The notes under the pieces were generated by a model that was not told the origin of the DNA, did no database searches, and saw nothing but the letters and a program-made list of their open reading frames with translations. DNA of 64,000 bases from RDXT01 sp033765305 (GTDB lineage: Bacteria; Bacteroidota; Bacteroidia; J057). The position numbers and the translations under genes are program-made. The stretch is taken from positions 255,606 to 319,605 of the forward strand of contig JANRID010000018.1 of assembly GCA_033765305.1 (NCBI GenBank). Reading direction: 5' to 3'. Below are positions 45,461-54,510 of this stretch, piece by piece (within the stretch, counting starts at the first letter, position 1; every line of letters starts with the position of its first letter).

Positions 45461-45946
45461 CTACAAATTCAGCTTTTCTTTAAGCCTCCGTTCGACAATT
45501 GTCGGAACGAGAGCGGAGACATCCCCCGCCAGTCGGGCGATCTCTTTGACGATCGAGGAGGAAAGGTACAGGTGCTCCGCCGAGGTCATCATGAACAGCG
45601 TTTCGACCTCCGGAGCCAGATGGCGGTTGGCAAGAGCCATCTGGAACTCATACTCGAAATCGGAGACGGCGCGCAACCCTTTCAGGATCACCCGTGCGCC
45701 CTGGGAGGCGACGAAGTTGACAAGCATCCCGTCGAACGAAACCACGCGCACGTTCTCCCACTCGGCGCAGCACTCCCGGAGCAATTCCACCCGTTCGGTG
45801 GCGTCGAACAGAGGATTTTTCCCCGAGTTCCTTCCGACAGCCACAATCAGTTCGTCGAACGAAGCCGCGCCGCGTCGAATGATATCCAGATGCCCGTTCG
45901 TCGCCGGATCGAACGACCCCGGATAGACCGCGATTTTTCGACTCAT
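45461..45946 (-). CDS. coaD: Phosphopantetheine adenylyltransferase
   Basis: A 161-residue nucleotidyltransferase making dephospho-CoA from 4'-phosphopantetheine and ATP. Motifs: YPGSFDPATNGHLDII (the T/HxGH site) and YLSSSIVKEIARL near the C-terminus; the middle VILKGLRAVSDFEYEFQMA is strongly conserved. Length is normal. recG is upstream after 172 nt, the usual bacterial neighbourhood, but rsmD, often between them, is absent. Confidence 0.96.
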   Translation of the reverse strand: MSRKIAVYPGSFDPATNGHLDIIRRGAASFDELIVAVGRNSGKNPLFDATERVELLRECCAEWENVRVVSFDGMLVNFVASQGARVILKGLRAVSDFEYEFQMALANRHLAPEVETLFMMTSAEHLYLSSSIVKEIARLAGDVSALVPTIVERRLKEKLNL

Positions 45947-46118
45947 CCGCTACCTGCCTTTACCGTTGCCGTAGGCAACCGAAGTCAACCGAAGTCATCC
46001 GATTCCATCCCCGTCCATCCCCTCGTTGCGATCGGGTCCCCGTCCTTTTTGGCCGAAAATGTCCGAATTCCTTCCTTGCGGCTTTCGCCGGTTTCCCCGC
46101 CGGTCGTTTCGCGGCCTC

Positions 46119-48200
46119 TCAGCCGATGGCGGCGAGTTCGGCGGCGCGGCGCAGAGCGACCACCTTCTCGCGCAGGGCGCGATGCGTGTCCCACGAAAGT
46201 TTCGGGTCGCCGGTCAGAAGATCGATGGCATCCTGCCGGGCTTCCTGCAGCGTGTCCGTATCGCGCAGGACGTCCGCGATCTTCAGACCGGGTACGCCCG
46301 ACTGCCGGACGCCGAAAAACTCCCCCGGCCCGCGCTGTTTCAGATCCTCCTCGGCGATTCGAAAGCCGTCGTTGGTTTCCGTCATCACCTGCATCCGGGC
46401 GATTCCGTCCGGCGTTTTCGGGTCGGCGACGAGAATGCAGAAGGAGGCATGCGCTCCCCGACCCACCCGCCCGCGTAACTGGTGCAGCTGCGCCAGCCCG
46501 AAACGATCGGCATCCTCGATCACGATCGTCGCCGCATTCGGTACATCCACCCCGACCTCGATGACGGTCGTCGCGACCAGGACCTGATGCTCGGCATCGC
46601 GAAACCGACGCATGGCCGTCTCCTTTTCCTCGGACGACATCTGACCGTGCAGCAGACCGACCGACAGATCGGGAAACACGTGTTTTTGCAGGTGGGCCGC
46701 CATTTCGGTCGCCGCCTGGGCGGTCAGTTTTTCGGACTCGGCGACGAGCGAGCAGACCACATACGCCTGCCTTCCCTCGGCGATCAGCGTCCGAAGGCCG
46801 GCGTAGATTTTCTCCTTGTCGGCGGGGCGTTTCCAGTGCGTTCGGATCGGCTTCCGTCCGGGCGGCAGTTGATCGATGACCGAGACATCGAGATCGCCGT
46901 AGACGGTGAGGGTCAGGGTGCGCGGAATCGGCGTGGCGGTCATGACCAGCACATCGGGCCGAATCCCCTTGTCGGTCAGGGCGGCGCGCTGAAGGACGCC
47001 GAACCGATGCTGCTCGTCGATAATCGCCAGACCCAGTTTTCGGAAGGTCACCCCCTCCTGAATCAGCGCATGCGTTCCGACCACCACTCCGGTCTCGCCG
47101 GAGGCGACCCGCTCCTTCACCGCCGCCTTCTCCCGTGCGGGACGCGACCCGGTCAGCAGGTCGACCCGGATACCCAGCTCCTCCAGGCGCGCACGGACTC
47201 CGCGCAGATGCTGTTCGGCCAGGATCTCCGTCGGCGCCATGAGAGCGGACTGGTATCCGTTCCGGGCCGCAATGGTCATCGCCGCCATCGCAACCGCCGT
47301 TTTCCCGCTGCCGACATCGCCCTGCACCAGACGGTTCATCGGCAACGGCGAGGCCATATCGCGGGCGATCTCGTCGATCACCCGTTTCTGTGCGCCGGTC
47401 AACGAAAAGGGCAGCACGGCTTCGAGTTCCTCCACCGGTTTCACGATGTCGGCGAACGCGATACCGGGAAGCGCCTGCGCCGCCTGTCGTCGACCCAGCA
47501 GGAGCAACTGCATCACGAGGAGTTCCTGATACGCCAGACGACGACGCGCCGCCTCCGCCGACGTCATCTCCTCGGGGAAGTGTATCCGGCGCAGGGCTTC
47601 CGTCATTCCGATCAGGTTCCGCCGTTGGCGAAGCGTTTCCGGCAGGGGGTCCGCCGCCTCGTCGGCAAACCGCTCCAGCGCGAGGTGGATCGCCTTTCGC
47701 AGTCCCTTCTGGGTCACGCCCTCGGTCGCCGGATAGACGGGAACGATCCGTCCGATCGACAGCGAATCCGTGGCCTCCCCCTCATCGAGCGGTTCCCACT
47801 CCGGCTGCACCAGCTCGACGGTCGCATAGGTCCGTTTCGCCGTTCCGAAGACGACGACCCGCTTGCCGATCAGCGGCTCGAACGTCTGCTTCATGCGCCA
47901 TTGATTGAACCAGGTCATCGTCGCCAGCGTTCGCGAACCATCGTCGACCGTCACCTTCGTAAGGACGGTTTTCGTTCTGGTCGGACGGTTCTCCACCGCC
48001 GTTACCTTCCCCGTCAGGGTCACCGCCTCGCCATCCTTGACGTCGGCGATGGACAGGAAACGGGCTCGATCCTCATAACGGCGGGGAAAATGGGTGATCA
48101 GGTCGCCGATGGTGGCGATTCCGAGCCGGGCGAGGGCATCCGCGCCCTTCGGTCCGATGCCGCGCAGGGTGGTTACGGGTTTGCTGAAAGAGTCCGACAC
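46119..48200 (-). CDS. recG: ATP-dependent DNA helicase RecG
   Basis: A 693-residue branch-migration helicase for stalled forks and Holliday junctions. The N-terminal wedge/OB region starts TTLRGIGPKGADALARLG; helicase motifs: GDVGSGKTAVAM (I), MAPTEILAEQH (Ia), IIDEQHRFGV (II), MTATPIPRTL (III), VATTVIEVGVDVPNA (V) and HQLRGRVGRG (VI). Length is typical. The 172 nt downstream carries a tandem 10-bp AACCGAAGTC repeat and no gene. Confidence 0.96.
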   Translation of the reverse strand: MSDSFSKPVTTLRGIGPKGADALARLGIATIGDLITHFPRRYEDRARFLSIADVKDGEAVTLTGKVTAVENRPTRTKTVLTKVTVDDGSRTLATMTWFNQWRMKQTFEPLIGKRVVVFGTAKRTYATVELVQPEWEPLDEGEATDSLSIGRIVPVYPATEGVTQKGLRKAIHLALERFADEAADPLPETLRQRRNLIGMTEALRRIHFPEEMTSAEAARRRLAYQELLVMQLLLLGRRQAAQALPGIAFADIVKPVEELEAVLPFSLTGAQKRVIDEIARDMASPLPMNRLVQGDVGSGKTAVAMAAMTIAARNGYQSALMAPTEILAEQHLRGVRARLEELGIRVDLLTGSRPAREKAAVKERVASGETGVVVGTHALIQEGVTFRKLGLAIIDEQHRFGVLQRAALTDKGIRPDVLVMTATPIPRTLTLTVYGDLDVSVIDQLPPGRKPIRTHWKRPADKEKIYAGLRTLIAEGRQAYVVCSLVAESEKLTAQAATEMAAHLQKHVFPDLSVGLLHGQMSSEEKETAMRRFRDAEHQVLVATTVIEVGVDVPNAATIVIEDADRFGLAQLHQLRGRVGRGAHASFCILVADPKTPDGIARMQVMTETNDGFRIAEEDLKQRGPGEFFGVRQSGVPGLKIADVLRDTDTLQEARQDAIDLLTGDPKLSWDTHRALREKVVALRRAAELAAIG

Positions 48201-48270
48201 GATCGGGAAGAGTAAACCATTAAAGTGACCGCAATGCCAAGCCGGATCGGAACGGCGTGGTTCGGTCGGT

Positions 48271-49569
48271 TCAGTCCATGCCGACGACCCTGGCCCAGTG
48301 GGTCAGGAAAACGGCCCAGCCGTTGATCAGCAGCGACAGGGCATAGAGCAAGGCTTCCGTCGCCGTCACCGGGCCTTTTTTCTGATCGAGCCAGATCAGC
48401 AAGAACCACGGCAGCAGGGTGATCGCGTAACGATACGAGTACTGGACCCCTCCCGGATTGCCGTGGGTCAGCAGTGCCACCAGAAGAATCCCGATCGCCA
48501 GCCAGCAGGCTTTTCGCAGCGCAGGGTCCCGTCCCCCTTCCCGGAACAGCAAGACGAGGTACGGGCAGGCGGTGAGGATCGACCCGCCGAAAAGCGCGGG
48601 ACGCAGGTACGGCCATTGGTCGCGCAGTTCCCAGGAGGAGGCCAGGAAAAGGAAATGCAGGTTCATCGGCACGGCATGCAACGAAAACAGGCCGTTCCGG
48701 TACCAGGTTTCCTTCATCATGTTGGGGATATGGGTATATCCGAAATCCAGCGGATGATGGAAACGCGCGAAGTTGTACCAGAGCGTCGCGCACCCCAGCA
48801 GGAAGGGGATCAGCAGGAACGCGGCGGCATCGGTGGCCAGCACCCGGACGGGGCGTTTCCCCGGTGTTCCGTCGCCGAACGGGTCGGCCCGAAGCAGGAG
48901 AAAAAGGAGAACCGGCGCAAGCAGGATCAGTTCCGTCCGGTTGCCGAAGGCGATCGCGAAGCCGACGCCCGCCGCCACCGGCTGTCGCCGGATCAGCAGG
49001 AAATGGAGAGCGAGAAACTCTCCGGTCACCGCCATCAGCAGGGACAGCTGCCAGGCATTGCCGTAGATGACGTTACAGGTCAGCCACGTTCCGAACAGAA
49101 TCAGGGTCGTCAGCACCGCCCGACGTTCGATCGGATCACCGTACCGCCCGGTGATACGAAAGATCAGGACCGCCAGCAGGCTTGCCAGGACGCCCAGCAC
49201 CTCTCGGATCGGCACCTCCGTACTGCCCTGCAGTTTCCGGATCGCGGCGACCGGGAGCATGCAGAGAACGCCGCCGAGCGGGAAAGCGGAGTACCAGTTG
49301 CCTTCGTAAGGAATCATCTCCGAAAGCCAGGAGACCGTTTCCGGCGCGCCGAGGCGGCCCGACAGAAAGCCGGTGGCGATCCGGAACTGATAGTCGAAAT
49401 GACCGTCCGGCTTCGGATTCAGACGGCTGAACAGCAACCCGGTCCACAGCGCGAGAAGAACCAGCCCGACCATCCGTCCGGCGACACGCCATCGTCGGGG
49501 CAAGGTCTCCCATTTCCCGGCGACGTCCGCCATTTGCATCGTCCGTATTCTCATCAGGAGGCCCATCAT
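48271..49569 (-). CDS. Polytopic membrane protein, possible GT-C glycosyltransferase
   Basis: A 432-residue protein with about 10 hydrophobic helices. The loop after helix 1 carries DGHFDYQFRIA and later SWLSEMIPYEGNWYSAFP, a weak form of the acidic first-loop motif of GT-C enzymes. The last helices include HGNPGGVQYSYRYAITLLPW, seen in GT39-like proteins. The donor is unknown. Several in-frame ATGs (49569 to 49533) make the start uncertain; none has a good Shine-Dalgarno. Confidence 0.55.
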   Translation of the reverse strand: MMGLLMRIRTMQMADVAGKWETLPRRWRVAGRMVGLVLLALWTGLLFSRLNPKPDGHFDYQFRIATGFLSGRLGAPETVSWLSEMIPYEGNWYSAFPLGGVLCMLPVAAIRKLQGSTEVPIREVLGVLASLLAVLIFRITGRYGDPIERRAVLTTLILFGTWLTCNVIYGNAWQLSLLMAVTGEFLALHFLLIRRQPVAAGVGFAIAFGNRTELILLAPVLLFLLLRADPFGDGTPGKRPVRVLATDAAAFLLIPFLLGCATLWYNFARFHHPLDFGYTHIPNMMKETWYRNGLFSLHAVPMNLHFLFLASSWELRDQWPYLRPALFGGSILTACPYLVLLFREGGRDPALRKACWLAIGILLVALLTHGNPGGVQYSYRYAITLLPWFLLIWLDQKKGPVTATEALLYALSLLINGWAVFLTHWARVVGMD

Positions 49570-49652
49570 CGAAATGTTCGGTACGACGCCTTCCGGGCAT
49601 TAGCCTCCTCCTTCCTTCGACGCACCGAGGAGAATCGCAGACATAGGCGTTC

Positions 49653-49708
49653 CCTATCGGTTCGATGGGAATTATCCGTTGGACGGCGAATGAGGCTGCC
49701 TCTATAAT
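49653..49708 (+). promoter_or_regulatory. leuC promoter with upstream shared 33-bp module
   Basis: -35 TTGGAC (49679-49684), an 18-nt spacer and -10 TATAAT (49703-49708). The leuC ATG at 49715 is six bases after the -10, implying a leaderless mRNA. Bases 49653-49685 match 51351-51383 at 28 of 33 positions. Confidence 0.7.
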
Positions 49709-49714
49709 ACGGGT

Positions 49715-51118
49715 ATGACACCGCAAACACTGTTCGAAAAGATTCGCAGCGCCCACATCGTTCACGAAGAGCCGGGGATGCCGACGCTTCTTTACATCGA
49801 CCTGCATCTGGTACACGAAGTGACGTCCCCGCAGGCGTTCGACGGACTGCGGATGGCGGGACGGACGGTGCGTCGCCCGGAACGAACCGTGGCGACCATG
49901 GATCACAATGTCCCGACGACCGACCGCCGTCTCCCGATCGTCGATGATATCTCGCGCCGTCAGATGGAGGCGCTCGCGAAAAACTGTGAGGAGTTCGGGA
50001 TCACCCTGTACGATATCCACTCCGACAAACAGGGCATCGTCCACGTGATCGGCCCGGAACTCGGTTTGACACAGCCGGGCATGACCATCGTTTGCGGCGA
50101 CTCGCATACCTCCACCCACGGCGCGTTCGGCGCACTGGCGTTCGGGATCGGGACCTCCGAGGTGGAACACGTTCTGGCGACCCAGTGCCTCCCGCAGAAC
50201 CGGCCGAAGACGATGGAAATCCGGGTGGACGGCGTCCTGGGTCACGGCGTGACGGCCAAGGATATCATCCTCGCCATCATCGGCAGGATCGGCACCGACG
50301 GCGCGACCGGCTACGTGATCGAATATACCGGCGAGGCGATCCGCCGCCTTTCGATGGAAGGGCGGATGACCATCTGCAATATGAGTATCGAAGCGGGCGC
50401 GCGCGCCGGGCTGATCGCTCCGGATGAAACGACCTTCGCCTATCTGAAGGGCCGACCGAACGTGCCGCAGGGTGAGGACTGGGAGAGAGCGGTCGAGCGC
50501 TGGCGCGGTTTGCGGACGGACGACGGCGCGACCTATGACGCCGTGGTGACCCTGAACGCCTCCGAACTCGCGCCCTACGTCTCCTGGGGGACGTCTCCGG
50601 GCATGGTCGCGCCGATCACCGCCGCGATCCCTCACCCCGAGGATTTCGCCGACCCTTCGGATCGCCGCGCCTGCGAACGCGCCCTGGAGTACATGGGTCT
50701 CACACCGGGTACGCCTCTGCAAGACATCGCGGTGGATACGGTCTTTATCGGTTCCTGTACCAACGGACGGATCGAGGACCTGCGAAACGTGGCGAAGATC
50801 CTCGAAGGCCGGAAAGTGAAGGAGGGCCTTCGCGCCCTGTGCGTTCCCGGTTCCAACGCGGTCAAGCGGCAGGCGGAGGCGGAAGGCATCGACCGTATCC
50901 TGCGGGAGGCGGGCTTCGAATGGCGCGAACCCGGATGTTCGATGTGCCTGGGTATGAACCCGGACATTTTACAGCCCGGCGAACGTTGCGCCTCCACCTC
51001 CAACCGGAACTTCGAGGGACGCCAGGGCAAAGGTGGCCGGACCCACCTCGTTTCCCCGCAAATGGCTGCCGCCGCCGCCCTCACCGGAAAACTTACCGAT
51101 GTCCGCGGCATAATTTAG
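49715..51118 (+). CDS. leuC: 3-isopropylmalate dehydratase large subunit
   Basis: A 467-residue aconitase-family enzyme of leucine biosynthesis. Fe-S ligands are in VFIGSCTNGRIEDL and PGCSMCLGMNPD; other motifs are VCGDSHTSTHGAFGALAFGI and STSNRNFEGRQGKGGRTHL. Length and pattern are of the bacterial LeuC type. The partner leuD is not adjacent but 2 kb downstream, after two unrelated genes. The start has no leader; see the promoter entry. Confidence 0.97.
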   Translation: MTPQTLFEKIRSAHIVHEEPGMPTLLYIDLHLVHEVTSPQAFDGLRMAGRTVRRPERTVATMDHNVPTTDRRLPIVDDISRRQMEALAKNCEEFGITLYDIHSDKQGIVHVIGPELGLTQPGMTIVCGDSHTSTHGAFGALAFGIGTSEVEHVLATQCLPQNRPKTMEIRVDGVLGHGVTAKDIILAIIGRIGTDGATGYVIEYTGEAIRRLSMEGRMTICNMSIEAGARAGLIAPDETTFAYLKGRPNVPQGEDWERAVERWRGLRTDDGATYDAVVTLNASELAPYVSWGTSPGMVAPITAAIPHPEDFADPSDRRACERALEYMGLTPGTPLQDIAVDTVFIGSCTNGRIEDLRNVAKILEGRKVKEGLRALCVPGSNAVKRQAEAEGIDRILREAGFEWREPGCSMCLGMNPDILQPGERCASTSNRNFEGRQGKGGRTHLVSPQMAAAAALTGKLTDVRGII

Positions 51119-51127
51119 CCACGACAG

Positions 51128-51158
51128 GGGCAACGGGCCGGAACCCGGCCCGTTGCCC
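51128..51158 (+). terminator. Strong hairpin after leuC
   Basis: A 12-bp perfect stem, GGGCAACGGGCC (51128-51139) with GGCCCGTTGCCC (51147-51158), ten bases after the leuC stop; no U-tract follows, so termination may depend on another factor. Confidence 0.5.
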
Positions 51159-51350
51159 GCACGGGTACCTACCGATCCGCACGTGTCAGGTCAAGAGTTA
51201 CCCCTGAGCGCACGCAGGCGTTCGCCGCCATTCTTTCGGTCCCGCCCCATCGGACGGGAAAGGGCTGGCATTGTTCATATATCAGCAAGTGAACTTTCTC
51301 ACTCCGTTTCGGAGACCGTATTTTCCTCCTTGGCTTTCTTATAGAAGATA

Positions 51351-51407
51351 CCTATCCGTTCCATCGAAATTATTCGTTGGACGTCGGGCTTGGCGAGCGA
51401 ATATAAT
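51351..51407 (+). promoter_or_regulatory. Promoter with shared 33-bp module
   Basis: TTGGAC (51377-51382), a 19-nt spacer and TATAAT (51402-51407). The upstream 33 bp (51351-51383) repeats the leuC promoter module. Transcription would start near 51414, 48 nt before the ATG at 51462. Confidence 0.6.
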
Positions 51408-51461
51408 GACATAGCGGCGACGGAATTCTCCGTCGTTCCGGGAGCGCCGAAGGAGGGCGGG

Positions 51462-52442
51462 ATGTTTCGACCGGGCGAGGTTTGGAAGGATACGGACGGC
51501 AAGCCCATCCGGGCGCATGGCGGTGGCATCCTCCGGGATAACGGCATCTACTACTGGTACGGAGAGGACAAGGGCCGCCCGAACCGCCGTCGGGACGGCG
51601 TTCTTTCGGAAAGCGTCGATATCATCGGTATCCACGTCTACTCCTCCGTCGACCTCCTGCACTGGGAGGACCGGGGAATCGTCCTTCCCGCCGTTCCGGA
51701 CAATGAAAGCCACGACCTGTTTCCCGCGAACGTGCTCGAACGTCCGAAAGCGGTTCGCATTCCCTCCACCGGCAAGTACGTCCTCTGGGCGCATGTCGAT
51801 TCGCCCGATTACTCCCGAGCGAGCCTGGGCGTCGCCATTTCGGACTCGCCGGTCGGTCCGTTCACTTACCTCCATTCGTTTCGGCCCTACGGGCACGACA
51901 GCCGGGATATGACGCTGTTTCAGGATACGGACGGTGCGACCTACGTCTTCTTCTCCTCCGAGGGGCCGCCCGATGCCGGGCGCGCCGCCTCACCGGAACC
52001 CCGGCGGACGACCTGGTGGAACGCGACACAGCGGATCGCCCGACTCTCCGACGATGGTCTGCTCATCGCCGGGGAGCCGTCCGTCGCGATGGATGGCGAA
52101 TACCGGGAAGCGCCCGCCGTCTTCCGGTGGCGCGATAATTACTATCAGATCACGTCGGGCTGCACCGGCTGGCGACCGAACCCGGCCCGATGGCATATCG
52201 CCGACCATCCTCTCGGCCCGTGGACGACGGGCGGCGATCCGTGCGTCGACGATCGGCAGGGAACGACGTTCGACAGCCAGAGCACCTTCATCCTGCCGCT
52301 GCCCGGTCAACCCGATGAATTCCTCTTCCTCGCCGATCGCTGGAAACCGAAGGACCTGCAGGATTCCCGGTATGTCTGGCTCCGGCTCTCGATGAAAACC
52401 GGCGAACCGCGCATCGAATGGCGGGATGCCTGGGAGCTTTAA
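51462..52442 (+). CDS. GH43-like glycoside hydrolase
   Basis: A 326-residue five-bladed-propeller enzyme like GH43 (subfamily 24-type). Seen: DTDGKPIRAHGGGILRDNGI with YYWYGEDKG, SSVDLLHWEDRG, 'DSRDMTLFQDTDGATYVFF' and the tail LADRWKPKDLQDSRYVWLRL. Related enzymes are exo-beta-1,3-galactanases. There is no signal peptide, so it is probably cytoplasmic. The start at 51462 follows an AGGAGGG site and lies after the promoter; an in-frame start at 51390 would put the -10 box inside the gene. The methyltransferase begins 3 nt after its stop. Confidence 0.75.
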   Translation: MFRPGEVWKDTDGKPIRAHGGGILRDNGIYYWYGEDKGRPNRRRDGVLSESVDIIGIHVYSSVDLLHWEDRGIVLPAVPDNESHDLFPANVLERPKAVRIPSTGKYVLWAHVDSPDYSRASLGVAISDSPVGPFTYLHSFRPYGHDSRDMTLFQDTDGATYVFFSSEGPPDAGRAASPEPRRTTWWNATQRIARLSDDGLLIAGEPSVAMDGEYREAPAVFRWRDNYYQITSGCTGWRPNPARWHIADHPLGPWTTGGDPCVDDRQGTTFDSQSTFILPLPGQPDEFLFLADRWKPKDLQDSRYVWLRLSMKTGEPRIEWRDAWEL

Positions 52443-52445
52443 ACG

Positions 52446-53153
52446 ATGGAAAAATCCTCCGTCGAGGAGATTCGGGCACGGTTCGACGCCGACGTGGAAC
52501 GGTTTTCCCGGCGCGATACCGGACAGACCGCCCTGATCGATGCCCGGCTTTCGCTCGACATGATCGCGGAAGCGGCGGCGGGACTGCGACCCGAGGCGCG
52601 TCGCCTGCTCGATGTCGGCTGTGGCGCGGGCAACTTTTCGCTGGCCCTGCTGGAGCGACTGCCCGACTGTGATGTCGATCTGGTCGATCTCAGCCTGCCG
52701 ATGTTGCGGCGGGCGGAGGAACGGGTCGGCGCGGCGACGACCGGCACGGTCACGATCCATCCGGCGGATATCCGGGAACAGGCGCTACCCGAGGATACCT
52801 ACGATGTGATCGTCGCCGCCTCCGTTCTCCACCATTTGCGGACGGACGCCGAATGGGAAACGGTCTTCGCCGCCCTGTATGCGTCGCTGCGCCCCGGCGG
52901 TGTCCTGTTCGTTTCGGATATGATCGAACATGACATCGACGCCGTTCAGGCGGTCATGTGGCGACGCTACGGCGAGTATCTCGAAAACGTCGACGGTCCC
53001 GCCTATCGCGAGAAGGTGTTCGCCTATATCGCCAGGGAGGATACGCCAAGGTCGCTCCTGTTCCAGATCGACCTTTTGCGCAACGTCGGTTTCTCGCGAA
53101 CGGACGTTCTTCACAAGAACGCCGTCTTTGCCGCCTTTCTCGGCATCAAATAG
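52446..53153 (+). CDS. Class I SAM-dependent methyltransferase
   Basis: A 235-residue Rossmann methyltransferase. Motif I is LLDVGCGAGNFSLALLERLP, the acidic residue after beta 2 is in DLVDLSLPM, and motif IV is VIVAASVLHHL with PGGVLFVSDMIEH. The substrate is unknown. It lies between the GH43-like gene and leuD, probably one transcript (gaps 3 and 26 nt). Confidence 0.85.
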   Translation: MEKSSVEEIRARFDADVERFSRRDTGQTALIDARLSLDMIAEAAAGLRPEARRLLDVGCGAGNFSLALLERLPDCDVDLVDLSLPMLRRAEERVGAATTGTVTIHPADIREQALPEDTYDVIVAASVLHHLRTDAEWETVFAALYASLRPGGVLFVSDMIEHDIDAVQAVMWRRYGEYLENVDGPAYREKVFAYIAREDTPRSLLFQIDLLRNVGFSRTDVLHKNAVFAAFLGIK

Positions 53154-53179
53154 CCAGCCACTTTCAAGGGAAGTCAACC

Positions 53180-53776
53180 ATGCAGCCATTTACGACACTG
53201 ACGGCGGTCGCCGCGCCGATGGACCGGGTGAATGTCGATACCGATCAGATCATTCCGAAGCAGTTTCTGAAACGGATCGAACGGTCCGGGTTCGGCCAGT
53301 TTCTGTTCTTCGACTGGCGTTACGAGGACGATGGTCGGACCCCCTGCCCGGACTTCGAACTGAATGCGCCGGCGCTGACCGACGCGAAGATTCTCGTGGT
53401 CGGGAAGAATTTCGGATGCGGTTCCTCACGCGAACATGCCCCGTGGGCGCTCCACGACTACGGCTTCTCGGCGATTGTCGCCCCCTCGTACGCCGATATC
53501 TTTTATAACAACTGCTTCAAAAACGGCATTCTGCCGGTGACACTTCCGGAGGAGCAGGTGTACGACCTGATGGGGCGTCTGCAGGCCGCGCCGGGTTCTG
53601 AGGTGACCGTCGATCTTATTCGTCGCGTCGTGGAAGGTCCCGGTGGCTTTTCGGCTTCCTTCGAGGTCGATCCGTTCCGTCGGGAGTGCCTGCTCAACGG
53701 CTGGGACGATATCGGTCTCACCCTGCGTCACGAGACGGCAATCACCGCGTTCGAACAGGCCCGCGCGGGCTCTTAA
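53180..53776 (+). CDS. leuD: 3-isopropylmalate dehydratase small subunit
   Basis: A 198-residue swivel-domain subunit. Motifs: VNVDTDQIIPKQFLKRI, GKNFGCGSSREHAPWAL, FADI-like PSYADIFYNNCFKNGILPV and CLLNGWDDIGLTL. It completes the isomerase with LeuC. The start MQPFTTLTAVAAP follows an AAGGGAAG site. It is separated from leuC by the GH43-like and methyltransferase genes. Confidence 0.96.
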   Translation: MQPFTTLTAVAAPMDRVNVDTDQIIPKQFLKRIERSGFGQFLFFDWRYEDDGRTPCPDFELNAPALTDAKILVVGKNFGCGSSREHAPWALHDYGFSAIVAPSYADIFYNNCFKNGILPVTLPEEQVYDLMGRLQAAPGSEVTVDLIRRVVEGPGGFSASFEVDPFRRECLLNGWDDIGLTLRHETAITAFEQARAGS

Positions 53777-53888
53777 TCGGTTCGCCCCGGTTTCGTCTTC
53801 GTCCCCCTCGCCGTTTCGAGGAACGATGATACAATCGAGTACGGAACGGGTCCCGGCGTTGCGCCGCCGGGGCGGGTGCTCGAAAACG

Positions 53889-54455
53889 ATGAACACGACG
53901 AAAAAAGACCGGATCGTTCGCCTGACCATTCTGATCGGCGGTGCGCTTTTCATCCTGGCCATGACCTACGGCAGCGGGATGCGGGCGCAGGTGAAGAAGA
54001 TTCAGGCGAAAGACCAGCAGCGAAAACTGGCCGAGCAGAACTACCGGGACGCTCAGCGAAAAATGCGCGTTCGCCTGGCGGTGACATCACAATTGGAAGC
54101 CCGCCGGCAGGTCGCCCGGGCCATCGAAGAACTCGATCGCCGAAATTTTGGCAATGTGAGCGATCACGTCCGAACTGCGGTACAACTTTTGCAGGGTGTT
54201 CGGTCAGGGAATACGACCGCGCCTGAGATGACCAAGGTCCTGATCTCGCTGCAGCAGGTAAACCCGCAGCCGGATGTCAACATCGGAAGCGAACGAGATA
54301 ACCTTCGCGCCATCGCCGTCGAGATGGACCGCGCCCTCGACGGATTCGTTCCGACCTTTATCCGCGTCAGCGCCGAGGATGACGCCGCCCATCCGATTCA
54401 GCCGCCGACAATGAACGACGTTCCTTTGCCTCCGGGCAAACAGATCAAGGACTAG
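53889..54455 (+). CDS. Membrane-anchored helical protein of unknown function
   Basis: A 188-residue protein with one N-terminal transmembrane helix (VRLTILIGGALFILAMTYGS), then a charged helical region 'VKKIQAKDQQRKLAEQNYRD' and a mostly helical remainder ending with a Pro-rich tail. No family recognised. The start at 53889 is chosen because the longer frame overlaps leuD. It probably sits in the inner membrane facing out. Confidence 0.6.
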   Translation: MNTTKKDRIVRLTILIGGALFILAMTYGSGMRAQVKKIQAKDQQRKLAEQNYRDAQRKMRVRLAVTSQLEARRQVARAIEELDRRNFGNVSDHVRTAVQLLQGVRSGNTTAPEMTKVLISLQQVNPQPDVNIGSERDNLRAIAVEMDRALDGFVPTFIRVSAEDDAAHPIQPPTMNDVPLPPGKQIKD

Positions 54456-54510
54456 GCAACCGACGGGGGAGGATTCTTCCGGAGACCCGGATTGCCGCCG
54501 CGAATTAACT

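Larger units (their letters stand above)
51119..51461. other. Intergenic region after leuC
   Basis: 343 nt with no credible gene. It contains the perfect 12-bp hairpin at 51128-51158, an AT-rich stretch near 51270-51290, and the promoter module at 51351-51407. Confidence 0.6.

Noticed and set aside
45960..46010. Tandem AACCGAAGTC repeat as a CRISPR or iteron
   Set aside because: Only two 10-bp copies and a diverged third, without spacers or replication genes.
51128..51158. Riboswitch or T-box in the region after leuC
   Set aside because: Only one simple perfect hairpin is present, directly after a stop codon; no T-box or known aptamer pattern, so a terminator is more likely.
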